Shown: positions 36,953-49,056 of the stretch, piece after piece
Layout of the letters: every line of letters starts with the position of its first letter
Position numbering within the stretch: position 1 is the first letter of the stretch
Assembly (NCBI GenBank): GCA_026874595.1
Contig: CM049306.1
Span: 9,383,019 to 9,447,018, forward strand
Reading direction: 5' to 3'
DNA length: 64,000 bases
From: Sipunculus nudus
Lineage: Eukaryota; Annelida; Sipuncula; Golfingiida; Sipunculidae
The notes under the pieces: generated by a model
What the model saw: the letters and a program-made list of their open reading frames with translations, nothing else
Databases searched by the model: none
What the model was told of the DNA's origin: nothing
Translations under genes and position numbers: made by a program

Positions 36953-36970
36953 ACGTTATACGAGCCCCCA
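36953..36970 (-). other. partial tRNA-Pro primer-binding site
   Basis: On the minus strand, three bases after the LTR, TGGGGGCTCGT matches the first 11 of the 18 nt complementary to the tRNA-Pro 3' end (the site also used by gammaretroviruses), then diverges. The related LTR at 59.2 kb retains all 18. Confidence 0.6.
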
Positions 36971-36973
36971 TTT

Positions 36974-37133
36974 TGTTACGATGACAAATTCTTCAGGGGA
37001 AAATATGGGGCCGATCCCGGATTCTAACCCATGCTGACGGCGAGCAAGTCCGGCCTACCAACCGCTTCGCTAGCAAAGCAAGCTTCACTAGCGAGACAGC
37101 TCGGTCCGCTTTTATATATGTCACCCCGTAACA
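36974..37133 (-). repeat. TRIM 5' LTR with tRNA-like unit
   Basis: A 160-bp LTR. A TATA-like CATATATAAAAG lies near its start (37120-37109). The A box is intact (37072-37058), the B box has one mismatch (GGTTAGAATCC, 37029-37019), and TTTT lies at 36993-36990. Confidence 0.85.
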
Positions 37134-37137
37134 CTAG
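37134..37137. other. target-site duplication, right copy
   Basis: CTAG abuts the outer end of the 5' LTR and matches 36691-36694. Confidence 0.6.
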
Positions 37138-38519
37138 TTAATACTTACTTTGCCTGTATGTCACATTCGGCTGAGCGTCATGACCCATACATGGGCCACT
37201 TTTTGTTCTAGCAAACCATGGTTTGCTCGTCTATCTGAGTATTTACATGTATATAAATCTTTTTTCCCCGACAGCCATGACACAACCAAGTTTCAACCGT
37301 ACCTATACCTCCATTTGAGGTATACATATACGTGATTGGCTGAAGCGTTGTTGTGTTATGATATACACTGGTCTATATAGATAAACTTGGCATATCAACT
37401 TTCGGGCCAGGATTCGACGACCGCGATTATAGATAAGGTATCTTTATTTTTATGAAAACATTTGTAAAATAGTTTAAAGTCCTCTACCATATATGGATGT
37501 ACAACTTATACCCGTCTCATCAAGACATGCATACCAACGGGGAGGTTAAAGAGTTCAAGCTGAATTTACTTGATTAACTCCTTGAAAATTTCCTTTCTTG
37601 CAATGATTATATTTTGCATTACAGATTGAAAAAAAAATAATGGTCCTGGTCATCTTTGTTTGATTGCTGTAAATATTTTATGGTACAGATTACTATTAGA
37701 GCCATCGAAAGCCATCCTGGAAACGTTAACGATCGATATACAAATGTCACCAGCACAAAGAGACTTTCTATATAGCTAGAAATCTTATGCCTGGTTTTCT
37801 AACGATGATCAAGTTTTATTATAAACTTTTTGTAACGTTTTTCTTTGATGCCTTATTCAGAATTGTATGATATGTAAACTGAAAATCTATGGAAAATTTA
37901 AGCCCCTGTGAATTAACGATGGAATGAAAAACTACATTTTTCGTGACTTTTCTTCTTCCTTCATCTCGTTCTTGTCCTAGAAAAGAAATCAGTCATGCAA
38001 ATAGCAGATAAACCTGGACTGATGTGCCGATTAATGGATTATATCGACGATTGGGTTTACTGTCACAATCGAATAAATCATTTTCATTTTATTTTGCATA
38101 TTTGATCACAAAATTTTTATGTATGCAGATCAATATAAGTGACATTATCACGATCAAATATCCTTATCCTGCCAGAGATTTAACGATGAGGCGCCACATA
38201 ACAGAAAACACCATTAAAACTTGACCTTATACAACAAATAAGTGTCAACAACCCGGTCATTACCTTGACATTTCAGCGTGATGTAGATGTTAGACTATAT
38301 ATTTACTTGGTCAATATTTTAGGTATAATTCTATAACGTATATTTTACGAAAATAAAGACATCACATAAATTCATCGATTAATAATGGATAATCCATCTT
38401 TTTCTATCTTTTAATAATTGAATATGATTTTTTTTCAACCGATTCCTGCAACTAATGTTTATTTAAAATTTTACCTGAATAAAGAAAGCATATGAAATGC
38501 TATCCCTTGACAAAGAAGT
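37138..38519. other. no gene recognised
   Basis: AT-rich unique sequence with only short frames. Confidence 0.5.
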
Positions 38520-38640
38520 CCCCTACATACACACAGAGATACACACGTCCCCCACATACATACAGAGATACACACGTCCCCCCACATACACACAGAGATA
38601 CACACGTCCCCCCACATACACACAGAGATACACATGTCAT
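38520..38640. repeat. 30-bp minisatellite, four copies
   Basis: Units of the form ACATACACACAGAGATACAC plus ACGTCCCCCC start at 38525, 38554, 38584 and 38614. The units are contiguous, with no spacers. Frames through them (Thr-His-rich plus, Cys-Val-rich minus) are artefacts. Confidence 0.93.
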
Positions 38641-41600
38641 GCAGAAAAATACTGGATACACTGATTCCAGACAGAACCTGAAGCACCATAGGCAGAATAT
38701 AATCCTAGTATAGTTGTAGAAGTATCTATAAAATAACCATATCAAGACATTCAGTCAGGGGGAATCGCTGGCAGCCGCTATCTGAGTGGCCAGTGAAATC
38801 CGCAGAGATCGCTGTCTCCATCCTGATCAATCAAAGAGGATTAAAGATAATCCGTGTATATGTGCAACGTTAAGACAGAGGGATGCTAGGAAAGGCTAGA
38901 GAAGGCCGGCAATCTTCTCGATACGACTGTTTTATGACGTCACGTTGTCCTGGCTAGATCAACACGCGCTGGATTATGAGAACGGCACCAACATAAACAT
39001 TCTCCGGCTTGTCTAGACAGAGTTGACCTGTGATGTGTTCATTAAGAAGAGTGGTATCAGGTTGTGTAGCCTCCTTGCACGTTAACCACGGGTAACATCA
39101 GGCTGGCTTTGTCATCGTCTCCAGGACACAGGCCGCCCGGTCTGTAATAATTAACACTAGCACCATGATAGGTGTGTGACATTCTGAGGTCTCCCAAAAG
39201 GACATTGCCGTATATGTAGTGACCCCCACTCCTTCACAATATCTGACCACAGAAAGATTGTTGTGAGACTGTAAGGAGGTCAGTACACGGGATTCTCACA
39301 GTTTGAGACATCCTCTAGCAATGCAATATGTTGCTTGTCCGTCGAAAACACGACTCAGTGTAGATAGTCGTGATATAAGTCGTGCCGCAATCTGTAGTGC
39401 AATGCATGGCCGCTTTATGGTTTCGACAGAGGCAATAATATTAACATTACATCATAAGTTAGAATTACCACAAAAGTAAACGTAGATTTACAAACCAAAG
39501 CTTAAACCCCATGTATTTCTAAAATGACCACTGTCATTTCCTGCACCTTGCAAGACTCAGTTGTCCATAACATAGCAACTGAAAGACAATCTTTGCATGT
39601 GGTCAGGAATATAGGGGAATTTAACCATGTTCTGAGTTATGACGAAATTTATTTACGCACATGGTATTATTGTTCAAAACTAAAACAAATATATATTTAA
39701 GGTTATCCAGGTATATTTGAAGGGACAGAAAGTTTATATGCGATACGAGATTGGAGAAGTGACGAAAATATATTTTTAGTTTTTCACCGCAATTTTCTTG
39801 TAATTGTGCCACTCTGTCAACTCGGTTGACTCTCAGCCGAGACGAATAAACTGCAACTGTGTTTGCTCTACTTTTGCGTCCTTATGTGATACATATGCAA
39901 TTCTATGCACTGACTGTCGTTGCTCTAATTCTGGGTAGTATTTAGAAAACTATTTATCACCTAGTAAATGCCTTCTCTATACTTGTGTCAACAAATTATA
40001 GATAAACGAACTCTTAGTATTGATCTTTTTTTTTTTTTTTTGCTACGAGCGGTTTTGTGCTAACTAGTATTCCTCCAACCATAGCTGTATTATCAGCGTT
40101 ACTGTTTATAACACTGTTAAGAGATATTACCCTAGCCTCGGGCGACAAAGGTCAGGCAGGGTCAGCGCAAATAGTTAGCTTTATGTCGATTTCCATCGGC
40201 ATTCCTGCCTTTGATGTCCCTGTCAGCGCCGGTCTGGTCAGTTTCATTACCAGACCTGTCAGAATCCCAGGCCTTCCGTATGGCAGACTTGATGCATAAC
40301 TTGTCACACCTTGAGGCCCCGGGACCTTTTTAATGGAATATCCCGAGGGTAAAATTGACTGGACCAGCTTTGGTTACGCAGCACCAAGTCTGCCAGCTTT
40401 GAGAGGCTGCCCAGCCGTTCACCCTTGTGTTAGATACGTTAGATGAATGATGGTACTTACAAAGTCGTTTTTCATGTTTCGTCCAAGTCAAGTGACACTT
40501 TCCGTAACGAAGCCACTCCCACGCACGCTGTACTTCTGCAATCCAACCACCCATAGGTATAGACCGTTACCTCTCTGCGGAAAAGAAACAAAATTGTATT
40601 TTTCGGTAATTGATCAGCTTGTGTAATAGGCTTTATTTTTAGACGAAACTTGTTTCCTCTTTGTAAAAGCGGAGTCCATAGAGAAGTAGAGAATGCCATT
40701 GATGTATTCGCTTCAATGTGAAATCAAATCAAAATTTTTGCTCACACATTGAAAACCGCATATTCTATTCCCCCCTGATAGAAATCTGGCGAATGTTCGA
40801 GGAACGTAAGAATCCTGGGCCATTGTCCTAAACACACGTTACCGAAATTAATCATGAAATATTCATGTTAACATTTACTTTATCTTTTTTTTTAAAATCA
40901 TCAGGTAGTAATCAAACCATTTTGATCTTTGATCAACACAGAATCTTCACAGTTATAGGCATATATATAAATGACATAAACCCACAGTAAAAAATACGAA
41001 AAGACATACCAGTATAGCAGTTTGCAGAAAGACACGCTGACACAGAAAAATACGGTTAGACACTCCCAAATACCTACAATCCTGGCAATGCATGCATGTT
41101 TCCAGCCGTAATAATTAACTGTTTGGTAGAACCAGAAATCCACTTTCTTTAATCTGCATGTGTCATTGGTGTAACACGGATCATGACAAACTGCACAGGT
41201 AACAATTACTACACGTTGGATTTACTTTGTATTGCTGCATGATTTAGCCGCATATATACACACCTGTATATATGTGACCGTAAATAGGGTTGTTGGGGAT
41301 TTCTGTATTACTACGCGTTCGTTTAATGTGACACTTTTATAGCTCCGCGCCCTTGTTGTTAGTGGTTTATTCGACAAGCCTCGATTGGTTTAAGGCTTGT
41401 CATTATGAAGTGTTTATGGCCTATTAGTTATGCCTAATGCTTTATATCTGCGTTATGCATACACAAGTCGTTTATGGCACGTTCTCACGTAGCCTGTCAA
41501 CAACGCCACCGGTATATATTATCCTCGACAAATTTAAGAGTCCAGCGATCCCCCTCCCCTCAGACAAGAGTAAACTGAACATCTTAGGATCTTTGCCAAA

Positions 41601-41799
41601 AAAGTAGTTGGTGATTATGACAAAAGTATATCTGCTTAAGTATATCTAAAACTCGGACAATATCATTATAAAATAATCAATATATTGAAACTTCATCGTG
41701 GCATGCATTGATATTTGTACTGAATCATAATTCCTTTTATGTAAAGGTATAGATAAATTTTGAAAGTAGAAACGGAGAATGCCAATATAACTAAGTTTA

Positions 41800-41806
<7 letters not shown>
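38641..41806. other. no gene recognised; CRE site
   Basis: Unique sequence. A TGACGTCA palindrome lies at 38935-38942. An 80-codon plus frame at 40057-40299 and its antisense both look moderately protein-like but match no family I know. A T18-like run lies near 40028-40041. Confidence 0.4.

Positions 41807-41841
<35 letters not shown>
41807..41841. repeat. (TA)n microsatellite
   Basis: About 35 bp of TA dinucleotides. Confidence 0.95.
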
Positions 41842-41845
<4 letters not shown>

Positions 41846-42581
41846 CAAAAAACACGGTGTATTGAATAAACCGTGCGGACTGCGCAGCATCATAATCACA
41901 ATTATAAGAGTACAACTTTGCTGGTTAGGGTTTGTGGGCGTAAAACTCTGCCTCCCACAATGCACCGTGGCTTCTATATACACCATGCTGGAGGCATAGC
42001 TATAAATGTAGTGCAGAAGGTAATGTAGTGCGTTCAAATATGTTGGACAAGCATTTTTTCAAGGCAAATTACATTATCATTTGTGTTTTTGTGATAAGGA
42101 ATTCACTAAATAAGTAACATTTTGTTAGCATACGCATGTAACCAGAAGGTGTTTCCTTAGAATGTACCAATTTTTTTATTTTAAAGTTTGACAGTTGAGA
42201 CAAGTTGTCCCCGCCGTCCCATAGTGCCTAACAGGGAGACGTTCCTTTTGAATAGAAACGACCTCTGACGGAAGGGTGGTTTGTTACTACACTTACATCT
42301 GTTCGTTGATCTGTCTTTTTCTGAAAATAGAAGTCCGGGTTTAGATATGTTAGCACCATTCGTTCTGGTATCTTATGTTTTAGGAATACGAACTCAAATC
42401 ACTGTACCGGAGACATTTTATAAAAGTCCGAATTAGAGTCACCAAACCTGACATATAGTTAAGCAAGACATAAATAACTCATGTATTATATATCAGAAAT
42501 ATCTTAAAACATAAAGATACGTAAACGCACATTACAACATTTCATTTGTTATTCAGTGATGTATACATATGTATTGGACTT

Positions 42582-42730
42582 TTTCACGGACTCGGACATG
42601 GAGATGGGGGAGGGGGGGGTTGGTTCTGCATGGACTCGGACATGGAGATGGGGAAGGGGGGGGGGGGGTCTGCATGGACTCGGACATGGAGATGGGGGAA
42701 GGGGGGGGGGGGGTTCTGCATGGACTAGGA
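42582..42730 (+). repeat. 44-46-bp G-rich minisatellite
   Basis: GGACTCGGACATGGAGATGG starts at 42588, 42632 and 42676, with a truncated GGACTAGGAT at 42722. Each unit contains runs of five to thirteen G separated by one or two bases, so the plus strand could form G-quadruplexes. All three plus frames stay open through it as an artefact. Confidence 0.92.
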
Positions 42731-44479
42731 TGTCAGGACTCCAGGAAATCAGACCGAGTCCATCTCAAGCTTAAGAGAACTAAAAAAATACTTATTTGCA
42801 GGATATTTCCAAAAAAGTTAAGAGTATACCGAACTTAATCCCTGAATCCGGAGCTAAATATGATTTAATCATTTTAGTGATTTATACAATTATGTTTAAA
42901 TACGGACATAAAAATAAACATGATAACGGGATAAGAGAAAAATGTTTATATTTTATTCAAACCATCCATTGTGATCATCAATCTCCTTTGATTTTTCCCA
43001 TGAAAAAAAAATCCTCTGAATACACGAAAGCTACGTTTTTCTGTTACTCATTCCTCATGGTATGACATGCATGAGGTTTTCTCAATACACATGCCATTTT
43101 AATCAGACCGCTTGATTTTCCTTTAAATAAATTCTTAATAATGATGACAATGCACTAGGGCCATCAACAAACGCACTAGTATCGCAATGCCGCCATGTTT
43201 TGTTGCTTTCACTTTTTTAGCAATTAGGGATCCTTTATCTAGCGAGCGTGCACGTCTCTCCGACCGCAGGTTGCATACCGTAAATGCACGAGTCTTACAA
43301 TTAGTCAAATGTGCGGCAGTTTAATAATTAACCTGGGCTTTCCCAGCAACAGTGATCTCGCTAGTTTTATACTATTATTGGCGATGACATGTTGTGTGAC
43401 TGAGGATCACGCTATAGTTACATTGTATCGTTCAGAATAAGCAGCGTTTTGCGTTGTTAACATGAGCGCAGGTGTAACATGAAGTAGATAAAGCTATTGT
43501 TAAATATCATGAACATGCAGAGCTGAGCTTAATTGCCGATATAGTAACTTCAATATTATTATTTGCATGCATAGGATCATATTTCACGAAACAATCTGCA
43601 AACCATGAGCGTTCCCTCCAGACACATGCATATGCACACACAGAAGTATGTCTGTCCTCATACTGACTATGTACACCTGTAATAAACTACTATGGTCTTA
43701 AAAGTGTAGAATACCAATCACTTCTTTTCAATTCAGTTTTTTCAATTTGAAGGTCATTTTATTTCAATTGGACCTACAAGTATATCCAAGGGGGTATACG
43801 GAATGTTATGAGAAATTTATCAGAAATCGAGTATATACCTTAATTCAAGTGTGCCACATCAAATATGTTTTTGCAGAAGAACATGCGACAATGATTAATT
43901 CTTATCACATTTTCCGACGCAGTACGCCTTATCAAGTATGATAAGGTTATAAGGTATGATACATATATATCAATATATATTCAGTAAGGCGGTGTAGAAT
44001 TTTAATACAAAAGCACATATACATATACATAAATTAATGATAAGTAATTTTTAAAAAGTGAACTAAATATAAAAGTCGGTTTAAAAGGGGAAGTTCATAA
44101 GGAGAAAACTTCAAGAGTCGAAGAGTTTAAAAGCGTTATGTATGGACAAAGAGACTGAGGGCGCAAGAAAATGCAAGACAAGGAATCAAATTAGGATAGT
44201 GAAGTCAGATCAATGAGACGCGCGTAAGGAGAAAAAAAAGAAGCATATAAGTTACAACAGGAGAACAAGTAAGTAAAGATGATAAAATAATAAAAGAAAA
44301 AGGAATAGAAAGGTGAAGGATAAACAAGAAAACTAGTGGCCCATGGACCATGACGCTCAGCTGAATTCAAGGAATGTTGAACAATGAGCAAAATGACTGC
44401 CAGAGTGCAGACAAATCATGAATTTTGTGAAGAGTCCTAAGAAATGGGTTTAAGTGGGCTTTTGGACATTTGACAACTT
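42731..44479. other. no gene recognised
   Basis: AT-rich unique sequence. Frames of 89 (42796-43065) and 64 codons have no recognised feature. Confidence 0.5.
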
Positions 44480-44760
44480 CATTTGAAGGTCTCATAAATA
44501 GAAAGAAAAATGCGTAAAAATTTGAAAAAAATACAGGTAGTGCCACCAGTCTGCAGGAACTGATGAAACACTCCATGATCAATATGTATCCCAAGAATCA
44601 TAGCTATCAAGGCATTAGTTATTCAGATACTGGAGCTTTTGTTTGTCCCAAATTTTTAATTATTCTTGGGGGTATTTACGAGCCCTATAGCTCAGAGGAT
44701 ATGGGTAACAGAGACCTAATTTCAGGTTTCCAAGGAGATTTTTCATTGACCTCCCTGGAT

Positions 44761-44827
44761 GTCAAGTTTGAAGATTCCAGGTCCAGCGGTTAGAAGTCAA
44801 GTATGAAGATTCTAGGTCAAGTGGTTA
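44761..44827 (+). repeat. 35-bp duplication inside core unit 1
   Basis: GTCAAGTTTGAAGATTCCAG (44761) and GTCAAGTATGAAGATTCTAG (44796) are tandem copies, which largely explains why the first unit is about 40 bp longer than the next two. Confidence 0.75.
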
Positions 44828-45887
44828 CGATTTGTACCCTGTTACAAGATGAGGCTTTATTTGAAAGTCTCAAAAAGAGAAAAAAATTCGTAAAAATTGG
44901 AAAAAAATACAGGTGGCGCCACCAGTCTGAAGGAACTGATGAAACACTCCATGATCAATATGCATGCAAAAAATCACGGCCATCAGTACATTAGGTATTC
45001 AGATACTGCAGCTTTTGTATCACATTTTTAATTATTCTTAGGGGTACTTGCGAGCTCCATAGCTCGGAAGATATGGGTAACAGAGACCTAATTTCACGTA
45101 TCCACAGAGACTTTTCATGGACCTTCCTTGATGTCAAGTTAGAAGATTCCAGGTCTAGTGGTTACGATTTGTACCCTAATAACAGATGAGGCTTTATTTG
45201 AAAGTCTCAAAAAGAGAAAAAATGCGTACAAATTAAAAAATAATATAGGTGGCGCCACCAGTCTGCAGGAACTGATGAAACACTCCATGATCAATATGCC
45301 TGCAAAGAATCATGGTGATCAATGCATTAGTTATTCAGATACTGGAGCTTTTGTATCAAATTTTTAATTATTCTGAGGGGTACTCACTACAAAGGATATG
45401 GGTAACATATACCTAATTTCATGTTTTTCACAGAGAATTTTTATTGACCTCCCTTGATGTAAAGTTAGAAGAATCCAGGTCCAGCGGTTACGATTTGTGC
45501 CCTGTTAACAGATGACAGCCCCTTTGAAAGTCTCAAAAATAAAGAAAAAAAATTCCTTAAAAATTGGAAAAAATACAGGTGGTGCCACCAGTTTGCAGGA
45601 CCTGATGGAACATCCCATGATCAATTTTCATGCAAAGAATCATGGTGATCAATGCAGTAGTTATTCAGATACTCGAGCTTTTGTATCAAATTTTGCATTA
45701 TTCTGGGGGGTACTTTGGAGCCCCATAGCTCAAAGGATATGGGTAACAGAGACCTAATTTCAGGTTTCCAAGGAGATTTTTCATGGACCTCCCTGGATGT
45801 CAAGTTCGAAGATTCCAGGTCCAGCGGTTACGAATTGTGCCCTGTTAACGGACGACCGGACGGACGTCGGACAAAGGGTGATCGCTA

Positions 45888-45918
45888 TAGCTCAGATGAC
45901 TTTCAGTCAGCTGAGCTA
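45888..45918 (+). other. 3' terminal hairpin of the element
   Basis: A 13-bp stem with one A-G mismatch and a 5-nt loop, ending three to four bases before the inferred element end. Such hairpins mark the 3' ends of Helitron-type elements. Confidence 0.6.
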
Positions 45919-45921
45919 AAA

Positions 45922-48762
45922 AGCACGGACAATGAGAAGAACAGGAACAATACAAAGAGGGCGAAAGCAGATAACAGATAAAACTTGAAAGAGAAACTGC
46001 GGAAAATCATGCATTATAAGGGGGTGACGAAGTTATGGCGACATATAAATGCAGACAAGCTAACGAAGAGAAGGAAGGTATTGAGAGGATGGGTAATACA
46101 GAGAATGAGGAATGGTAAGAAATGTAATGTGAGGAGGAGATTTTTCATACACGTCAAATGCATGGAAAGGAGGGAGGAAGAAAGGGAATTCAATAAAACG
46201 GCATGCATCGACACTTAGATTTAGACAAGGAAGACATTTACAAACCAGAGTACACCAGAGAAGTAGTATACACAAGAGATATGAAGGAATAGTGATCTTC
46301 ACTGGGAAAGTTTCAAGGAAAAACGAGAGAAAGATATAAACCTATATATAGATTATACACAATAAAGCCATGAGAGTAAAGTATCGGTAACAGTTTATGC
46401 AAATATGGTTAACAATGATAAAATGATAAAAGGGGGCTCCAGATAACGTATATAAAATAGCCAACAATTATTTGAGAAATTTCTACAGACGGGTCTAGAG
46501 CTTGATTATATAGAATTAACCAACATGCTATGTATGCCAGCAGTCGGACCACGTTCCTGCTGTGAACTCTGGACCCAACTAATTTCGACTGAAAGCCTGA
46601 CTTATGGGGGATGCTAGCACTGTTCGTTATAACCGGCAAGTCTATCCGCTCACTAGCTTCTGCCTAGAGATGCCTAAGGGCTAGGGCGAAGAAAATGACG
46701 TTGAGTCCTCTAAAACAATCTATGAAATCCGTCAGTCTCAGTCAGCTATATACCCAAGCCGGTGGCCAACGTTTGTAGCCTTTCCCCAAACATGCTTAAT
46801 CGTCCAGACATCAAACACAGGCAACCAAAGCAAATATTGACCACCAGAAGTCGCCTCGGAGTCCAAGAACGTGTCTGTTTTGACCAATATCCGCTGACCA
46901 TCAGCACACATAAAAGATGTATGGTCACTTGATGCCCGGCTTTAGTGACCGCTCATGTTTCAGTAAACGTTGCGGGCAGCCAGTTGGCCCGGGAAGCGAT
47001 CCGATTGAGAACGGAATGCGTGTCGCAGAATAAATTGTATCCCTGCATGTTGGTAGTGGTATTGTGGACGTAAATGTCAGCTCTTCTGTGGCTCGTTATT
47101 ACGGCTCTAAATCATACATACGTGCCGTGTACACACACAAAACGTGCTGTTAATGTTAACTAGTGTCAAACCTAACACAAATGGTGCCGATTCAGGCCAC
47201 CTGTTGACAGTTTACGCCCGCGTTGACTTAAATTATCCGTCAATCATTTTCTATACTAAAATATCTACACTGAATTTACAACAAATTTATCGCCCGCACC
47301 TCGGGGTAAGCGGCAGCCCTGAACACATCGTGTATACTGACTTTATGGTCCGGCCTTATGTGATTGCCAGACACCCCGCTTTGTGACTCCCTTGGTCGCC
47401 AGACAAATTAGCCACATACTGTACGATTTATACTCACAACCCAGAGCTCCCGTATATAATAGTATACCGGTCACAAATTGAACAGCGCTTTGTGATGTAC
47501 TGACCCAGACAAATGTACATATAATTGGGATCTTACTATCCGCGCGACAGGATTCAGAACGATAAATCACCCTGACCATCGCCTGGCCTCTGCATCAAAC
47601 TACGCACGCTGTCACCTATAAATGCATTGTCTAAAATTAATATCGAGTGATTTGTATACGTGATATCACAGCTATTCAAAATGGCGCTGACATGGCACCA
47701 GAGGCGTCCACCCTCAGTCCATAAATCACCTTATAGTGGAGTTCACGGAGCAAAACCGCCGCGATGTAATGTATGAAGCGTAAATTCATGTATTATGCAA
47801 TGATAGGAACTGGTAATCAGAGATACAGTGTCATATAACAAGATAATATCTAGAGTCGTGTGTATTTAAATTCTCGACCAAACAGAAAGGAGATAAGAAG
47901 ATAATTTATGACACTTCAGCCGTGTGGCAGGCGGTACATTTGTCAATTAATAGTCAGTTAAATTTGCCCCAGATTTTAAAAACATATTTCATCAAATATT
48001 GTAATAATACAAAGTAACGTAGGTGTTGCAGAAACCAATTTATAATGTCCTTGTATATTATAACAGTTGATTTTTTGAAAAGCCCCGTTATACACTCTAT
48101 ATGAAGGCCTATGCAAAGGCCTATGGACGCGACAGATGCCATGCATGTTTACCAAGACGAGGGATCATAGTATGCGTTTTCATGGATGCCCGCATGCATG
48201 TATTTACAATTTCACGCGATTTCAGGGTGATATTAACACGGTTTCTTAACAGGTGACCAGTGTTTTTCTGTGTTATGCTGTGCACATTTTTACACTTTTT
48301 GTGTACACGTTTTCTTGTCTTATTTTGCGTATTGCTGGGTTACCTGAGCATTTACCTGTGTACGATTATACACGAAGTATTTTGAGCATGTCCAAAATAT
48401 TCCAACACATAACCTTCAGTCCTAGTTCTCACGCGTTGTCTACGTGCTCATGCGTTTGTGTGAGAATTTTGCATACGATTTCGTCAGGCTTTTAGGAAAT
48501 TAGAAATTTTCCAACTTGGCAATTTTTCTATTCACTGTTTTCCTCAAGTCGTCATTATTTAGATTAATATACGTGCATGTTGCACGTTACACATGCCGTT
48601 ATAGATCAGAAAAAAGACATATACACACTATAGTTATATACACTGTAGCAAGCAGATTGATTATGGCCACATGGATGCAGCCGACGCAGGTATTAAGCTA
48701 AGGGGCCATTCGTGATATCCAAATGTGGTAAAGGATATATGTCCCATGCATGTCTGGACATT

Positions 48763-48764
<2 letters not shown>
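45922..48764. other. no gene recognised
   Basis: Purine-rich to about 46.3 kb, where a Lys/Arg-rich 77-codon frame (45985-46218) mirrors the composition, then unique sequence. No coding motif was found. Confidence 0.45.
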
Positions 48765-48800
<36 letters not shown>

Positions 48801-48822
48801 CGAGAGAGAGAGAGAGAGAGAG
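48765..48822. repeat. compound (TA)n(GA)n microsatellite
   Basis: TA dinucleotides (48765-48799) pass through a single GC into GA dinucleotides (48801-48822). Confidence 0.95.
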
Positions 48823-49015
48823 GCCTATATGCATGCAGGGCATGCTGGAAAATTACAAAATTACAGTATTTATTTTAACATCCAGAATGAGTTAAATGCT
48901 TCACATATTATTTTCAAGTTTTTTTTCTTATATCTAACTCTTTGGACGAAATATTTCTTTGGAAGTAAGAAAAAAGCCTCGATGAAGACCCTAAATACAC
49001 AAATACACAGACATG

Positions 49016-49019
<4 letters not shown>

Positions 49020-49052
<33 letters not shown>
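49020..49052. repeat. (TA)n microsatellite
   Basis: About 33 bp of TA dinucleotides. Confidence 0.95.

Positions 49053-49056
<4 letters not shown>

Larger units (their letters stand above)
36695..37133 (-). mobile_element. complete TRIM-type miniature LTR retrotransposon
   Basis: Read on the minus strand the order is: LTR (37133-36974), AAA spacer, primer-binding-site-like TGGGGGCTCGT (36970-36960), 119 bp in total between the LTRs with no coding capacity, purine tract GAGGGGGTG directly before the second LTR, and LTR (36854-36695). Both LTRs are 160 bp, start TGTTACGGGGTGACATA and end CGTAACA or CGTAAGA, giving 7-bp inverted ends. The insertion is flanked by CTAG on both sides (36691-36694 and 37134-37137; CTAGT if the last LTR base is excluded), the expected 4-5 bp target duplication. 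The LTRs differ at many positions (by eye roughly 15%), so the copy is old. With no gag or pol it must have moved in trans. Each LTR carries a tRNA-like Pol III unit. Confidence 0.85.
44480..45921 (+). mobile_element. pearl/HINE-like tandem-repeat element (copy 3, best)
   Basis: Four core units begin with AGGTGGCGCCACCAGT or a variant at 44535, 44911, 45247 and 45577 (spacings 376, 336 and 330 bp); the last is cut short near 45846. Each unit holds GAACTGATGAAACACTCCAT, a GTATCAAATTTTTAATTATT-like block, AGCTC..AGGATATGGGTAAC and AGCGGTTACGATTTGT. Next come an ACGG-type tract (45847-45872) and GGACAAAGGGTGATCGCTA. A strong hairpin follows: TAGCTCAGATGAC pairs with GTCAGCTGAGCTA around TTTCA (45888-45918, one mismatch), and the element closes with AAAA. 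Core repeats plus an ACGG tract plus a 3' hairpin resemble the non-autonomous Helitron-related pearl/HINE group. No Rep/helicase or other gene is present. The exact 5' end is not clear. Confidence 0.7.
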
